64,000 bases of DNA from UBA9662 sp002729415 (lineage in GTDB: Bacteria > Poribacteria > WGA-4E > UBA9662): NCBI GenBank assembly GCA_002729415.1, contig PBXZ01000057.1, positions 1 to 64,000 of the forward strand. The letters run 5' to 3'. How positions within the stretch are numbered: the stretch's first letter is position 1; every line of letters starts with the position of its first letter. Below, piece by piece: positions 45,338-54,055 of this stretch. A program made the position numbers and the translations under genes. Below the pieces are notes generated by a model. The model saw only the letters and a program-made list of their open reading frames with translations. It was not told the origin of the DNA and did not search any database.

Positions 45338-47125
45338 TTAGAAAGCTTGTCCTACCGCATAGCTTATTACTGGCTTTGACCGGTTTTCCCTATCCAATGG
45401 GAAGGCTAGGTCTAAACGATAAACTTGGAACCCACTCAGTTTTGGACTGCTGAANCTCAGTCCAAAGCCAATACTCCTTTTAGGATNCCAAATATCGATA
45501 TCGATATCTTTCCAAATGTAACCGATATCTATGAACGCTGCTGANCCTAGGATGATGTAGGTGNTNTCCCAGAAAACGGTGCGGCTTTCNGCATTAATGA
45601 CAATTTTCTTTTCACCACTGAAATGGATTTGGCGATATCCTCGAAGACCATNTAGGTTTCCAAGNAATATTTGTCCTTTACCGTCGAGNTTAAATCCCAT
45701 TGCGGTNTTTAGTTGTAGGACTAGGGTTTGATAATAGAGGTCTTTGGCAGTTACTTTAATTAGNGCNGTTAGTATGGAACTGTATATTTGCTTCTTATCA
45801 AAGTTAGTGACAANTCCCATCANTGTATTGAGGAAAATTTGTTTGCGGTGGGTCTGCATTGACGCAAAAGAGAGGGTCAATTNTGAATCTGTTTGGTCAG
45901 ATCCGTACCATCTCGATGCTTGTCCGATTGATGCTCCATAATAATGTCCTAGGCCTACATCCTCAACACGTCCCATTTGATTCAAGAAACGAGTTCGGAT
46001 ATAAGTCCGCTGAACTTTNTCGANAGAGATACCTATTCGGTTGGTAATTCGGTTGGTAAGATTTGCCTTGGATANTGAAATACCCTCTTTTGTTTTGAAG
46101 TATATTGACCTGCTTGATTTTGTCCACAGACCAACTAGTGTACGTCGATACCGATTGCCGAAAACTCGAATGATTTGTCCTGAGCGAATGTAGAGNTGGC
46201 GTTCAAAGGTATCTGTTTTTTTNCCGTTTTTGTCATACCAGTGGATANGGTCAATTGATTCAGAGAACGAGGATTCCCCGCTCCATTTTGTTTGAAGAGA
46301 ATATAGTGGTCGGTATAGTCTTGCCTGCCAAGAATCGCCTACACGTNTTTGTGTATATANACCATATATTCCCCAATGTGAATCGAATATACGTGGTACT
46401 CCATGGCTAAAACTCCAGAGATTGCGCGTTCTNTCCTCAGATTCGTGGATTTGATGGAATCGGAACCCNGCGCTGTTTCCCAATCCCAGAAGATTTGAGT
46501 CNGAGAGTGTAATTAGTAAATCAAATCTATCTCCCGTAATGGGGGTTGGTAGGTCNAGGGTTGGCATAATTGTCCACACATCAGTAACTGCAACTTCAAT
46601 CCGTACAAGCTTAGATTGGGAATCTCGTGTGGCGAAAATTTCAGCACTTCCGAGGTACGGTTTTCTTCGTAGAATNCGTTCNCTTTCANATTCATCCTCA
46701 GTTTTGTAGATTGANCCAACTTGAAAAAGTAGCTCACGAACAATTACNTTTTTCTGTGTTCTGCGATTTCCNGTAACAATGATNCCACCAATTTTCCCTT
46801 CATCGATATGGATGCGCAGATAAACNCCTTCCGAAAATTGTTTGGTGAATAAAGTATTTCGATCTATTCTGGCGAAACGGTATCCATTATCCTGATAGAA
46901 TGTGATAATNCGCTGGAAATCTTTTTCCAGTAGATCTGGATTATAGGTTTGGTTCACATTAGTGACCATCAAATCTCGNATTTGCTGGTCACTAATGAAC
47001 CTATTCCCGGTTAGAACGATATTTCGTATCAATTTTNATTCGGCATGTAATAACGGTAGAAAATGAAAGTTGGTCANCACTAAGAATGAANAAATAAGTA
47101 TGTAGNGCGAAACTTTATATTTCAT
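45338..47125 (-). CDS. Omp85-superfamily outer membrane protein with POTRA domains
   Basis: This protein of 595 residues has a signal peptide (MKYKVS, then a hydrophobic run ending LLHAE). POTRA domains follow: IRNIVLTGNRFISDQQ (about residue 33) with GYRFARIDRN, and a second near VxGNRRTQKxVIVREL (about 110). The rest is beta-barrel-like sequence with alternating strands such as RLYRPLYSLQTKWSGESS. GLRGYRQIHFSGEKK (about 487) matches the conserved RGY/F motif of the family. The last strand ends VISYAVGQAF with a C-terminal aromatic residue, the usual barrel-assembly signal. It is smaller than BamA (about 800 residues, five POTRAs), so it is more likely a TamA- or ShlB-like relative or a surface antigen. 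I chose ATG 47125 for the signal peptide; an ATG at 47149 is also in frame. Either overlaps the upstream gene. Confidence 0.83.
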   Translation of the reverse strand: MKYKVSXYILIXSFLVXTNFHFLPLLHAEXKLIRNIVLTGNRFISDQQXRDLMVTNVNQTYNPDLLEKDFQXIITFYQDNGYRFARIDRNTLFTKQFSEXVYLRIHIDEGKIGXIIVXGNRRTQKXVIVRELLFQVXSIYKTEDEXEXEXILRRKPYLGSAEIFATRDSQSKLVRIEVAVTDVWTIMPTXDLPTPITGDRFDLLITLXDSNLLGLGNSXGFRFHQIHESEXRTRNLWSFSHGVPRIFDSHWGIYGXYTQXRVGDSWQARLYRPLYSLQTKWSGESSFSESIDXIHWYDKNXKKTDTFERXLYIRSGQIIRVFGNRYRRTLVGLWTKSSRSIYFKTKEGISXSKANLTNRITNRIGISXXKVQRTYIRTRFLNQMGRVEDVGLGHYYGASIGQASRWYGSDQTDSXLTLSFASMQTHRKQIFLNTXMGXVTNFDKKQIYSSILXXLIKVTAKDLYYQTLVLQLXTAMGFXLDGKGQIXLGNLXGLRGYRQIHFSGEKKIVINXESRTVFWXXTYIILXSAAFIDIGYIWKDIDIDIWXPKRSIGFGLXFSSPKLSGFQVYRLDLAFPLDRENRSKPVISYAVGQAF

Positions 47126-49133
47126 TCTGATTCGAGAGAATACTTTCAAGCAGCATTAGNCCTATGGCTAGANCTAGCATTGTTCCCCATATTTCTCTTC
47201 CTGTTCTCTGGGAGTTGAGAGTTTGTCGCCACGTATNACCTTCTGGCTTCACTGCTATGTGGGCTGATATTCGNTCGGCTGCTTGATTGACATCGATTGG
47301 TGTTAAGTCAGATTCACTCGGATCAACGTTTACTACAAAAAAGTCGTGTAGTGTGGAGTTTTTACCCNCCACATTTATTTGATAAATACCTGGCTTGTNC
47401 GTTTCACCGAATTTCAATACGCCGTTACTNTGAATCGGAATAGTGTATGAAACTTGGTCAGTNAAATGGATCTCCGCNNCCACAGATCTATGNTGCTCTA
47501 GCTTGGTTATGTACTGTTGTCCGACCAATAAATTTCGTTTTTNGGTCGANTGTAGTGATTTTCCATGAAGGACTGATTGTTGGAGTAGAGGTAAGAANTT
47601 TGGGCTTACTAACAANTCTGAGCTTGATGGATCTGTTACAGANACGTTGAATAATAACATGTTGCCTCTCCCAATTTTCCTNTCAATCANAAATGGTATT
47701 TGGTTCTGNAATTTGGCAAGAACGTTGGCGTTTTTTGTTGNCTCTAATTGGAAACCTNGATAAAATTTTGGGGTGGTGNAGAAAGNTGTATCTTGAAAAA
47801 CTTCAAAGATTGGATGTTTCAAATTGTAATCCGAAATGGTGGTTGGTGGATCCCACGTGGTAGGTTTTAAAAAGGTTGCTGGCATCCATTCAAGAAAGCT
47901 GTTGTAATTTTTAGTGTCGATCTGGTTGGCAACGAAAATAATAATTGTTTTACCAAGTCGTAAAAATGACTGTATTGTTTGTTTAACCTGATCTGTAAGT
48001 TCAGGGAGATCAGCCAAAACTAGAATGTCAAAATTTTCGAATGTGAAATTCTTTAATTCATTTGCAGTGCAATTTGAGGGTAATATTGTATACTCCTCTG
48101 TTGGTTTTAACTCTCTTTCCGGATTTAGCCCTAGAGATAGATACAAGTTATTATTTCCAACACAAAGAGCTTGGAGTTGTTTATAGCTCTCAACGGCAAA
48201 ATAGCGACGATTATCGATTGGTAGACGATCTGGGGATAGTTCCAAATATCCAGTGTGTATACCAGGTGATGCAAAACTATGCTTAAAAGTCAGGTTAACA
48301 CGCTCTTTTGATCCAATGTGAGTTGCCAGATGACTTTGTTTTTTGCCGTCTATGAAGATTTTCAGATTTGTGCTGTCGACTGGATCTTTTGAATGGTTTT
48401 GAATTCCTACTTTCAAGTGTATTGGTATATTCACACCTATCAATTTTGGGGAAGTCACCACTTCTTCAATACCTATGTTGTTGGGTACGGAATTTCCGAT
48501 TGGTAACAAAAAAACCCGTGCGCCAGAAGAATTGGACAGATGACCGAAATTCTGCCAGCCGTTTTTTCCTAGATCGGTAATCAGGTAGATTTCCTTGTTT
48601 GGAGCAGTGGATTCCATGAGCAGATTGTGTGCCATTATGAGTGCTGGTGAGATTGATGTTGATTGGAATGAAGCGTTAGTGTTTCGGATAATAGATTTAA
48701 CTTGATCGAAATCTCTTGTGAGTTGTCGGAATATGGGTTCAGCTTTATTAGACATCAGGATGATGGATACATTATCGCCATTCTGTAAAGATTCTACCAC
48801 GTTTACGGCGACTGATTTTGCCAACTCAAATCGGGAGCCATCTACATCTTGATATGACATGCTGTAGGAGTGGTCAAGTATGATGACACAGCTCGTTTTG
48901 GTTCGAGAGCCCGCAAATGAGAACTGATTTTTTAGTATGGGTCGGGCGAGCGCTAAGGCAATAAACATTAGAATGAGCATTCGAAGGATTAAGATTATTA
49001 GATGCTTGATCTGTATCCGTCGGACACTTTGACGATGGGCAATTTGTAGGAAAATGAGACTACTAAAATCTACTATCTTTGCTTGACGGCGATTCCACAA
49101 GTGAATTAGCAGTGGTACTACTGCTATAACCAT
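47115..49133 (-). CDS. BatA/VWA-domain membrane protein
   Basis: This protein of 672 residues has an N-terminal hairpin typical of the aerotolerance-regulator (BatA) domain: VIAVVPLLIHLWNRRQAK, then a second membrane helix (ILILRMLILMFIALALARPI, about 46-65). A von Willebrand factor A domain follows, with an intact metal-binding site, IILDHSYSMSYQDVDG (DxSxS, about residue 83). The C-terminal half has a glutamine-amidotransferase-like fold and ends with a membrane helix before the stop. Codons at 49134-49172 read NILGFLNPIFLLG, the conserved start of the BatA domain, but lie upstream of the first ATG and have no standard start codon. The protein therefore likely begins there at a rare start codon, or the sequence has an error. 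Its 3' end overlaps the Omp85-like gene. Function is unknown. Confidence 0.82.
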   Translation of the reverse strand: MVIAVVPLLIHLWNRRQAKIVDFSSLIFLQIAHRQSVRRIQIKHLIILILRMLILMFIALALARPILKNQFSFAGSRTKTSCVIILDHSYSMSYQDVDGSRFELAKSVAVNVVESLQNGDNVSIILMSNKAEPIFRQLTRDFDQVKSIIRNTNASFQSTSISPALIMAHNLLMESTAPNKEIYLITDLGKNGWQNFGHLSNSSGARVFLLPIGNSVPNNIGIEEVVTSPKLIGVNIPIHLKVGIQNHSKDPVDSTNLKIFIDGKKQSHLATHIGSKERVNLTFKHSFASPGIHTGYLELSPDRLPIDNRRYFAVESYKQLQALCVGNNNLYLSLGLNPERELKPTEEYTILPSNCTANELKNFTFENFDILVLADLPELTDQVKQTIQSFLRLGKTIIIFVANQIDTKNYNSFLEWMPATFLKPTTWDPPTTISDYNLKHPIFEVFQDTXFXTTPKFYXGFQLEXTKNANVLAKXQNQIPFXIXRKIGRGNMLLFNXSVTDPSSSXLLVSPXFLPLLQQSVLHGKSLXSTXKRNLLVGQQYITKLEXHRSVXAEIHXTDQVSYTIPIXSNGVLKFGETXKPGIYQINVXGKNSTLHDFFVVNVDPSESDLTPIDVNQAAXRISAHIAVKPEGXTWRQTLNSQRTGREIWGTMLXLAIXLMLLESILSNQNEI

Positions 49134-49802
49134 GCCAAGTAGAAAAATTGGGTTGAGAAATCCTAAGATGTTATGCGGACCTTTCTATTGATAATGATTT
49201 ATTAGTAACAAGGAACCTTACTTCATTGCTAGGCTATCAATATGCTAATGATTATATGGAATTTTGATTGTAAAGAGCAAGAAAATTCTTGTAACAGATT
49301 TAATAATTGTGGTAAGCTGAGTGGCCCGATTTTATTGATTGTAAACTCTAGGTTGTCCATGGTATATAACGGCCCGTTTCGTCCTGATTGAGGGGGAAGG
49401 GATGTTGACAGGTATTCCTTAATTATTCAAAAAAATGAATTGGTGGTCCCAAGTTATGGATTCGATAAAAATTGGCTTCATATTACTACTGAAACTAACA
49501 TTCCNTCCTGNNCGGATNTTTNGGTTTCACTNGNTTAGATGAATCCCAAGATTCGAAGCTAAGAGCCCATTTCTTCGAGATGTGTAAACTTGAAACAAGC
49601 GTGCNGATGTGGATTCGCAAGATTCNAAACANTTNCACNTGTCANCTGAGGTTTATGGTGAGGAANCTGGAAGGCTTTGGATTTTAGAAATACAATTCAA
49701 GCAAAAGTGAGGTGTCAACATTTGTGAGTTGGATGNGTGNCGATNTTNGCTCAGGGCTNACGTTGATTGNTGGAAAAATNAACGTGGAATCTAAAAGAAG
49801 AC
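49134..49802. other. 670-base gap between divergent genes, no gene recognised
   Basis: The 49134-49172 part is probably the true N-terminus of the BatA-type protein. The rest is AT-rich at 49190-49330 and N-rich at 49500-49790. No gene, tRNA or hairpin was recognised. The frame of the next gene is open back to 49767, but without a ribosome binding site there. Confidence 0.35.
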
Positions 49803-50198
49803 ATGGCGAAAAAGAATAAGTTTTTAGGTTGCTATCGTCGGGTTTTGATCTTCCTGTTAGTTGTTGTAACGATTATCCTTGTTCCTTCTGGGTATATTTA
49901 TCAGCGATCCGGTGGGGGCAGTGGGTTGAGATACTGGATGGCGGGACATACCATTAACGTAGTTGAAGGCCATTTCCTAAACAATCATCCCGATAGTCTT
50001 TCGGTAGATCAAATTCGGAACCAATTTGATCTGATTCGTGAAGCCAGCTCTCAGCGAGAAATCGATTTGAAACAGCTCTATCAAATTCTTGATAGTTATC
50101 AGAGGCGTTTCCAGAATACCAGGCCTTCAATAGATCAGGCAAACCAGTTTATGAGGGATTTGGGGTTGACAGTTTTTTCTGATGAATCGATTAGATAG
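49803..50198 (+). CDS. Small single-pass membrane protein, unknown function
   Basis: This protein of 131 residues starts MAKKNKFLGCYRRVL, with a basic N-terminus followed by one hydrophobic helix (about residues 14-31, LIFLLVVVTIILVPSGYI). The rest is polar and helical, with SVDQIRNQFDLIREASSQRE (about 68-87) and a second helix up to FSDESIR. No family is recognised. It is likely anchored in the inner membrane with the helical part outside. It precedes a large GAF-domain protein by about 115 bases on the same strand. I chose the ATG at 49803 because hydrophobic and basic features start there, although no strong ribosome binding site precedes it. Confidence 0.55.
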   Translation: MAKKNKFLGCYRRVLIFLLVVVTIILVPSGYIYQRSGGGSGLRYWMAGHTINVVEGHFLNNHPDSLSVDQIRNQFDLIREASSQREIDLKQLYQILDSYQRRFQNTRPSIDQANQFMRDLGLTVFSDESIR

Positions 50199-50314
50199 CT
50201 GCGAAAGCTACAAAAATTCTGGATTAGGTTTGTGATTTTAGTTTGTTCAACAATTTGTGTCGTTTCCTGATTGTATCAATATAATACTTAAAGTCAATTC
50301 TTTAGGGGAAAATA

Positions 50315-52834
50315 TTGTCTGTAGATAGAGATTCGGCGATAAATACGCTGACACAAGATTTTAATTATGCTGATGAATTGGATATAAAGGAGTTTCCTTT
50401 TATATCCACATTAAGCTTGGTGCCGCTAATCGATTTTTGGAGTCAAGGTGAGTCGAATGGAGGTGGAAAGAGTATTCAGGTTTCGTCTGCACAAGAGATA
50501 CAAAAAAAACTAGAAAGTGCGCCGGATCTATTCCAACCTATTACTGATTTGTCTGTAATTGAGAAACACCGAGGATTGATTGATTTGATGTTGACTGCTA
50601 TTGTTCCTGAAGCTTTAAATCATAGCAGTTGTGTGTCAGTTGTACCTCCTTTTAATTACACTCCATTTTATATTACTTCGCCTTTTCGGGATTTACTGGT
50701 AGGAGAGGATGGGACTTTTTCCGATCAACTGGCTGATTTAGATAAACATACTAAAATTTATGTCCAAATTTTGTATGCGTACTCTTATATTGTAACAAAG
50801 TTCTATGGATTGGAACTTGACTGTGACCATTCAACCATTTCATCAAGCGTCGATCCTGTTTCTGGTTTGGTACGGTATTTGAAGTTGGATTTTGATTCAC
50901 AGTTTTGTCGTGTTAATTCTATAGGAAAGCCAAAGAAGTTGACTAATACAGTCAAAAAGAATCTTCTTTCGAACCTAAGTGGTTTGAAGATTCTTTTGTC
51001 CTCGTTTTCATGTGACCTGAAGGGTGAGAATCTTAAGCCAATGACGGATGCTGCACAGAAGACTTTACTAGCAAATGTAACCGGCTTGAAACTGTTAATG
51101 GAATTGTTAAGGCCTGAAACCTTTGAATTTCAAGGTTTTATTGTAGTNAGTGCTTCCNATATTACTGAACAATATGTATTGTCTTCTATTGAGCAGGATT
51201 TGGTTGAAAAGGAATCGATTACTNNCCGAGATCGTTTTGAAGAGCTACAAGAAAAACTGCGAACNGTNCTGCAANTACCGGAAATGACTGTCTCTTTGAT
51301 TGGGATTCAGGGCGAGCAGATTTGGACAATTAACTCNGGTGANGATGTCGATCAGGATTCATTCGATTGGAGTAGTACNAGACGACACAGATCAGAGCTT
51401 GANGGGTCAATTTACGAACGTGCTATCAATCAAGGAGGTCATCTTGTAATTGAAGACTTNAGTAAGGTGAGAAAACGTACTNAAATTGAAGACCGACTTA
51501 TAGAGAGGGGGGTAAAAAGTATAGTTGTTGAACCCCTTTATGACCAAGATGAACCGGTTGGTATTTTGGAGTTAAGAGCTGTTAATGTCGGAGATCTCAA
51601 TTCTATGAATGCAACGAAATTGTGGGATNTTGTCNCATTGTTTTCNTCTGCAGTTAAGAGNCGNATTGATGATTTTACTAACAGCGTNCAAACAATAATT
51701 AAAGAGAAATGTACNGCCATNCACCCCTCTATCGAGTGGCGTTTCCGAGATGCNGCGCTCAATCTNCTCGATAGGCAACGAAATGGCGAAACTGTGACTG
51801 ANATGGAAGAAATTGAGTTTCGNGAGGTTTATCCATTGTATGGNCAATCTGATATACGTGGATCATCNGCTGCGCAAAATAAGGCTGTTCAAACTGACTT
51901 GTCTGAACAACTGAGCCTTGCCAAAGAAATTGTTNCTTTAGCTTATGATTTGAAGCCNATGCCGTTCTTACTTGANTTGGTTCATCGAATTGACCAAAAN
52001 TTATCGACGGTNCGTGATACAGATTTAGGTGCTGGAGTAGAATCTGAAACTTTGGAATTCATTCGAGATGAAGTTGAAATTTTCTTTCCTCATATGCAGA
52101 ATTTTGATTCGNAATTGGAAAAAAANGTTGAGTCCTANCATAGTNTATTAGATCCCAAACGNGATACAATTCATCGGGCTCGAAAAGATTATGAAGAAAG
52201 TGTAGCTTTGATTAATGAAACTATTTCAGCGTACATCGATCAGGAACAGAAAAAGGCTCANCAGATATTTCCGCATTATTTTGAGAAAAAAGTNACAGAT
52301 GGTGTTGANCATGGNATTTATGTTGGTAAGTCCATGATAGANGATGCAGTATTTGATAGTTTNTATTTAAAAAATCTTAGATTGTGGCAGTTTATGATGG
52401 TATGTGGTTGTGCNCGTCTGTCACATCAACTTCANCAGCAATTAAAATTNCCTTTGAACACATGTCATCTCATNGTTGTACAGCAGGAACCGATTTCNAT
52501 CAAGTTTAACATTGATGAAAAGCAACTTGTTGTAGCCGGTAGNTATGATACTCGGTACGAAGTTTTGAAGTCACGAATGGACAAATCCTATGTTAGAGNT
52601 ACNAATGAAAGGCTGACGCAAATAGGAAAAATTGCNATTGTATANTCTAATCAGCGTGAGGAGGACGAATATCGGCAGTGTGCGGAGTATCTTCATTCAA
52701 CNGGATNTTTGGCTGATGAGATAGAAATGTTAGAATTGGATGATCTACAATCAGTTCATGGTTTAAAAGCTATACGAGTGACTGTAAATACTGCTGACGA
52801 TTNGGACGTTGNAAATATCNGTTTTAAGNGTTGA
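50315..52834 (+). CDS. Large GAF-domain protein, putative sensor
   Basis: The protein has 839 residues. Residues 1-290 form a helical N-terminal region without a recognised domain. A GAF domain spans about 298-440, with RDRFEELQEKLR, VSLIGIQGEQIWTIN, and the closing GVKSIVVEPLYDQDEPVGIL. The next segment, HPSIEWRFRDxALNxL (about 468), then EVYPLYxQSDIRGS (about 505), occurs in a conserved bacterial family of GAF proteins found beside cyclase or signalling genes. The C-terminal 200 residues are helical then mixed, ending KAIRVTVNTADD. The start is TTG at 50315 with AGGGGA upstream; no ATG fits. Ambiguous codons in the last third include one TNG at 52802 that could be a stop, which would remove only the last ten residues. 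It is 216 bases upstream of an RsbW-like kinase, suggesting a sensory role. No transmembrane helix is seen. Confidence 0.7.
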   Translation: MSVDRDSAINTLTQDFNYADELDIKEFPFISTLSLVPLIDFWSQGESNGGGKSIQVSSAQEIQKKLESAPDLFQPITDLSVIEKHRGLIDLMLTAIVPEALNHSSCVSVVPPFNYTPFYITSPFRDLLVGEDGTFSDQLADLDKHTKIYVQILYAYSYIVTKFYGLELDCDHSTISSSVDPVSGLVRYLKLDFDSQFCRVNSIGKPKKLTNTVKKNLLSNLSGLKILLSSFSCDLKGENLKPMTDAAQKTLLANVTGLKLLMELLRPETFEFQGFIVXSASXITEQYVLSSIEQDLVEKESITXRDRFEELQEKLRXXLQXPEMTVSLIGIQGEQIWTINXGXDVDQDSFDWSSXRRHRSELXGSIYERAINQGGHLVIEDXSKVRKRTXIEDRLIERGVKSIVVEPLYDQDEPVGILELRAVNVGDLNSMNATKLWDXVXLFXSAVKXXIDDFTNSXQTIIKEKCXAXHPSIEWRFRDXALNXLDRQRNGETVTXMEEIEFXEVYPLYXQSDIRGSXAAQNKAVQTDLSEQLSLAKEIVXLAYDLKXMPFLLXLVHRIDQXLSTXRDTDLGAGVESETLEFIRDEVEIFFPHMQNFDSXLEKXVESXHSXLDPKXDTIHRARKDYEESVALINETISAYIDQEQKKAXQIFPHYFEKKXTDGVXHXIYVGKSMIXDAVFDSXYLKNLRLWQFMMVCGCXRLSHQLXQQLKXPLNTCHLXVVQQEPIXIKFNIDEKQLVVAGXYDTRYEVLKSRMDKSYVRXXNERLTQIGKIXIVXSNQREEDEYRQCAEYLHSXGXLADEIEMLELDDLQSVHGLKAIRVTVNTADDXDVXNIXFKX

Positions 52835-53050
52835 GNTNTATCTCGCNAGTTTTTTGTAGTAGAAGTTGATGTTTTATTAATTGATNTTTATTTGATTTTG
52901 TTGATCTGTTTGTATAGGGTAGAATCAAGTNTGTTNGTAAGCGNATTTNGGATATCGTGGGTTNAATCTGTGGGATTTAATGAAACGCGGTATGATAAAG
53001 NNGCGTATCTGTTNTNACCATTATATATTTAATATAGTAGGNCACGATTA

Positions 53051-53473
53051 ATGAAAACTGAAAAAGTTACNGTTACAGTACCAAGCATTTTTGGCTATGA
53101 AGAGGTCGTTGTCGAAGCTGTTGGTACGATTGCTAGGGTACGAAAGTTCCCTTTTGAAAAAGTAAGTAAACTCAAGGTAGCTGTCGCTGAAGCTTGTATT
53201 AACGCTATAGAACATGGGAATCAAAAGGATCCTGATAAAGATGTTAAAGTGACAATCGTTTACAGTGATGATGCGATAGATGTTAGCGTTAAGGATTCGG
53301 GAGATGGTGAGGTCGATCCTTCATTTGAGATGATTGATCTTAGAGAGCAAATTAAGCAAAAAAAAATTGGCCAATGGGGTCTGCATTTGATGCGGTCACT
53401 TGTGGATGACATTAAGATTGATGCTGAAGTTGGTGAAGGTACAACAACGACAGTTACTATTTTTCAAANTTAG
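53051..53473 (+). CDS. RsbW-type ATP-binding protein (anti-sigma factor/serine kinase-like)
   Basis: This 140-residue GHKL ATPase shows the N box AVAEACINAIEHGNQ (about residue 45-59), the G1 box DVSVKDSGDGEVDP (about 77), and the G2 box GQWGLHLMRSLVDDI (about 111). Family members bind ATP, inhibit a sigma factor or another partner, and phosphorylate a STAS protein. The G1 box DSGDG departs slightly from the usual DxGxG in spacing but keeps Asp and Gly. Length is typical for the group. Only 12 bases separate it from the STAS gene, as expected for a partner-switching pair. Ribosome binding site is weak. No sigma factor gene is in view. Confidence 0.9.
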   Translation: MKTEKVXVTVPSIFGYEEVVVEAVGTIARVRKFPFEKVSKLKVAVAEACINAIEHGNQKDPDKDVKVTIVYSDDAIDVSVKDSGDGEVDPSFEMIDLREQIKQKKIGQWGLHLMRSLVDDIKIDAEVGEGTTTTVTIFQX

Positions 53474-53485
53474 GAGCTGATACAA

Positions 53486-53839
53486 ATGCAAGAATTTGGT
53501 GAGAACATCACGGTTGATCAGCGNGATGCNATTTCAATTATTGGTATTAGTAACAATCTTGGTTATGAAACGGCTGATGATTTGCGTGAGGCATATAATC
53601 AGATTGAANCGGNGNAAAAAATCGTTNTTGATCTTGGTCAAGTAACNATTACAACNAGNCGTGGTATGGCAACGCTACTTAGTGTGATTATTGAGGGAGA
53701 AGAAAAAGACCAAGAATTTTGTTTGTGTAACGTGTCAGAACCTTGCATGGTAATAATTGATGCGATGAATATTCTAGAGTACGTAGAAGGTCTTGAGNTT
53801 NTTGATAATCTTGAGGAAGGGATAAAACATTTCAGCTAA
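53486..53839 (+). CDS. STAS-domain protein (anti-anti-sigma factor-like), phospho-serine position replaced
   Basis: This 117-residue single STAS domain contains ISIIGISNNLGYETADDLRE (about residue 17-36) and VxDLGQVTITTxRGMATLL (about 49-67). Aligned with SpoIIAA-like proteins (DLSGVTFIDSSGLGVLL), the phosphorylated second Ser of DSSG falls on Arg. The residue before it is encoded by AGN, which is Ser or Arg. So the usual phosphorylation site is absent or shifted. AGGAG precedes the ATG. Its neighbour is an RsbW-like ATPase, and the two probably bind each other. It may act as a constitutively active or differently regulated antagonist. That is inference. Confidence 0.85.
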   Translation: MQEFGENITVDQXDXISIIGISNNLGYETADDLREAYNQIEXXXKIVXDLGQVXITXXRGMATLLSVIIEGEEKDQEFCLCNVSEPCMVIIDAMNILEYVEGLEXXDNLEEGIKHFS

Positions 53840-54055
53840 GCAACACGATTTTTACATAGTTAATTGCTTGCCACAACCGNAGCACTCCAGTCTCTGTATT
53901 GAAATCCTGTTCAATTGGTGTCTTGGACGTTTACTGGGACATGCGATGATCTCCCTAAGTGAGATTATGTTAGAGCAGCCTCCAACCAGTTTCTACCAAA
54001 ACATATAGGATTTTCTGNTCTTGCGTCTATAAGAAAATTAACTATAATTTGTTAA

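Noticed and set aside
50255..50285. TATAAT upstream of the GAF-protein gene
   Set aside because: The nearest -35-like TTGTGT is 19 bases away and matches poorly.
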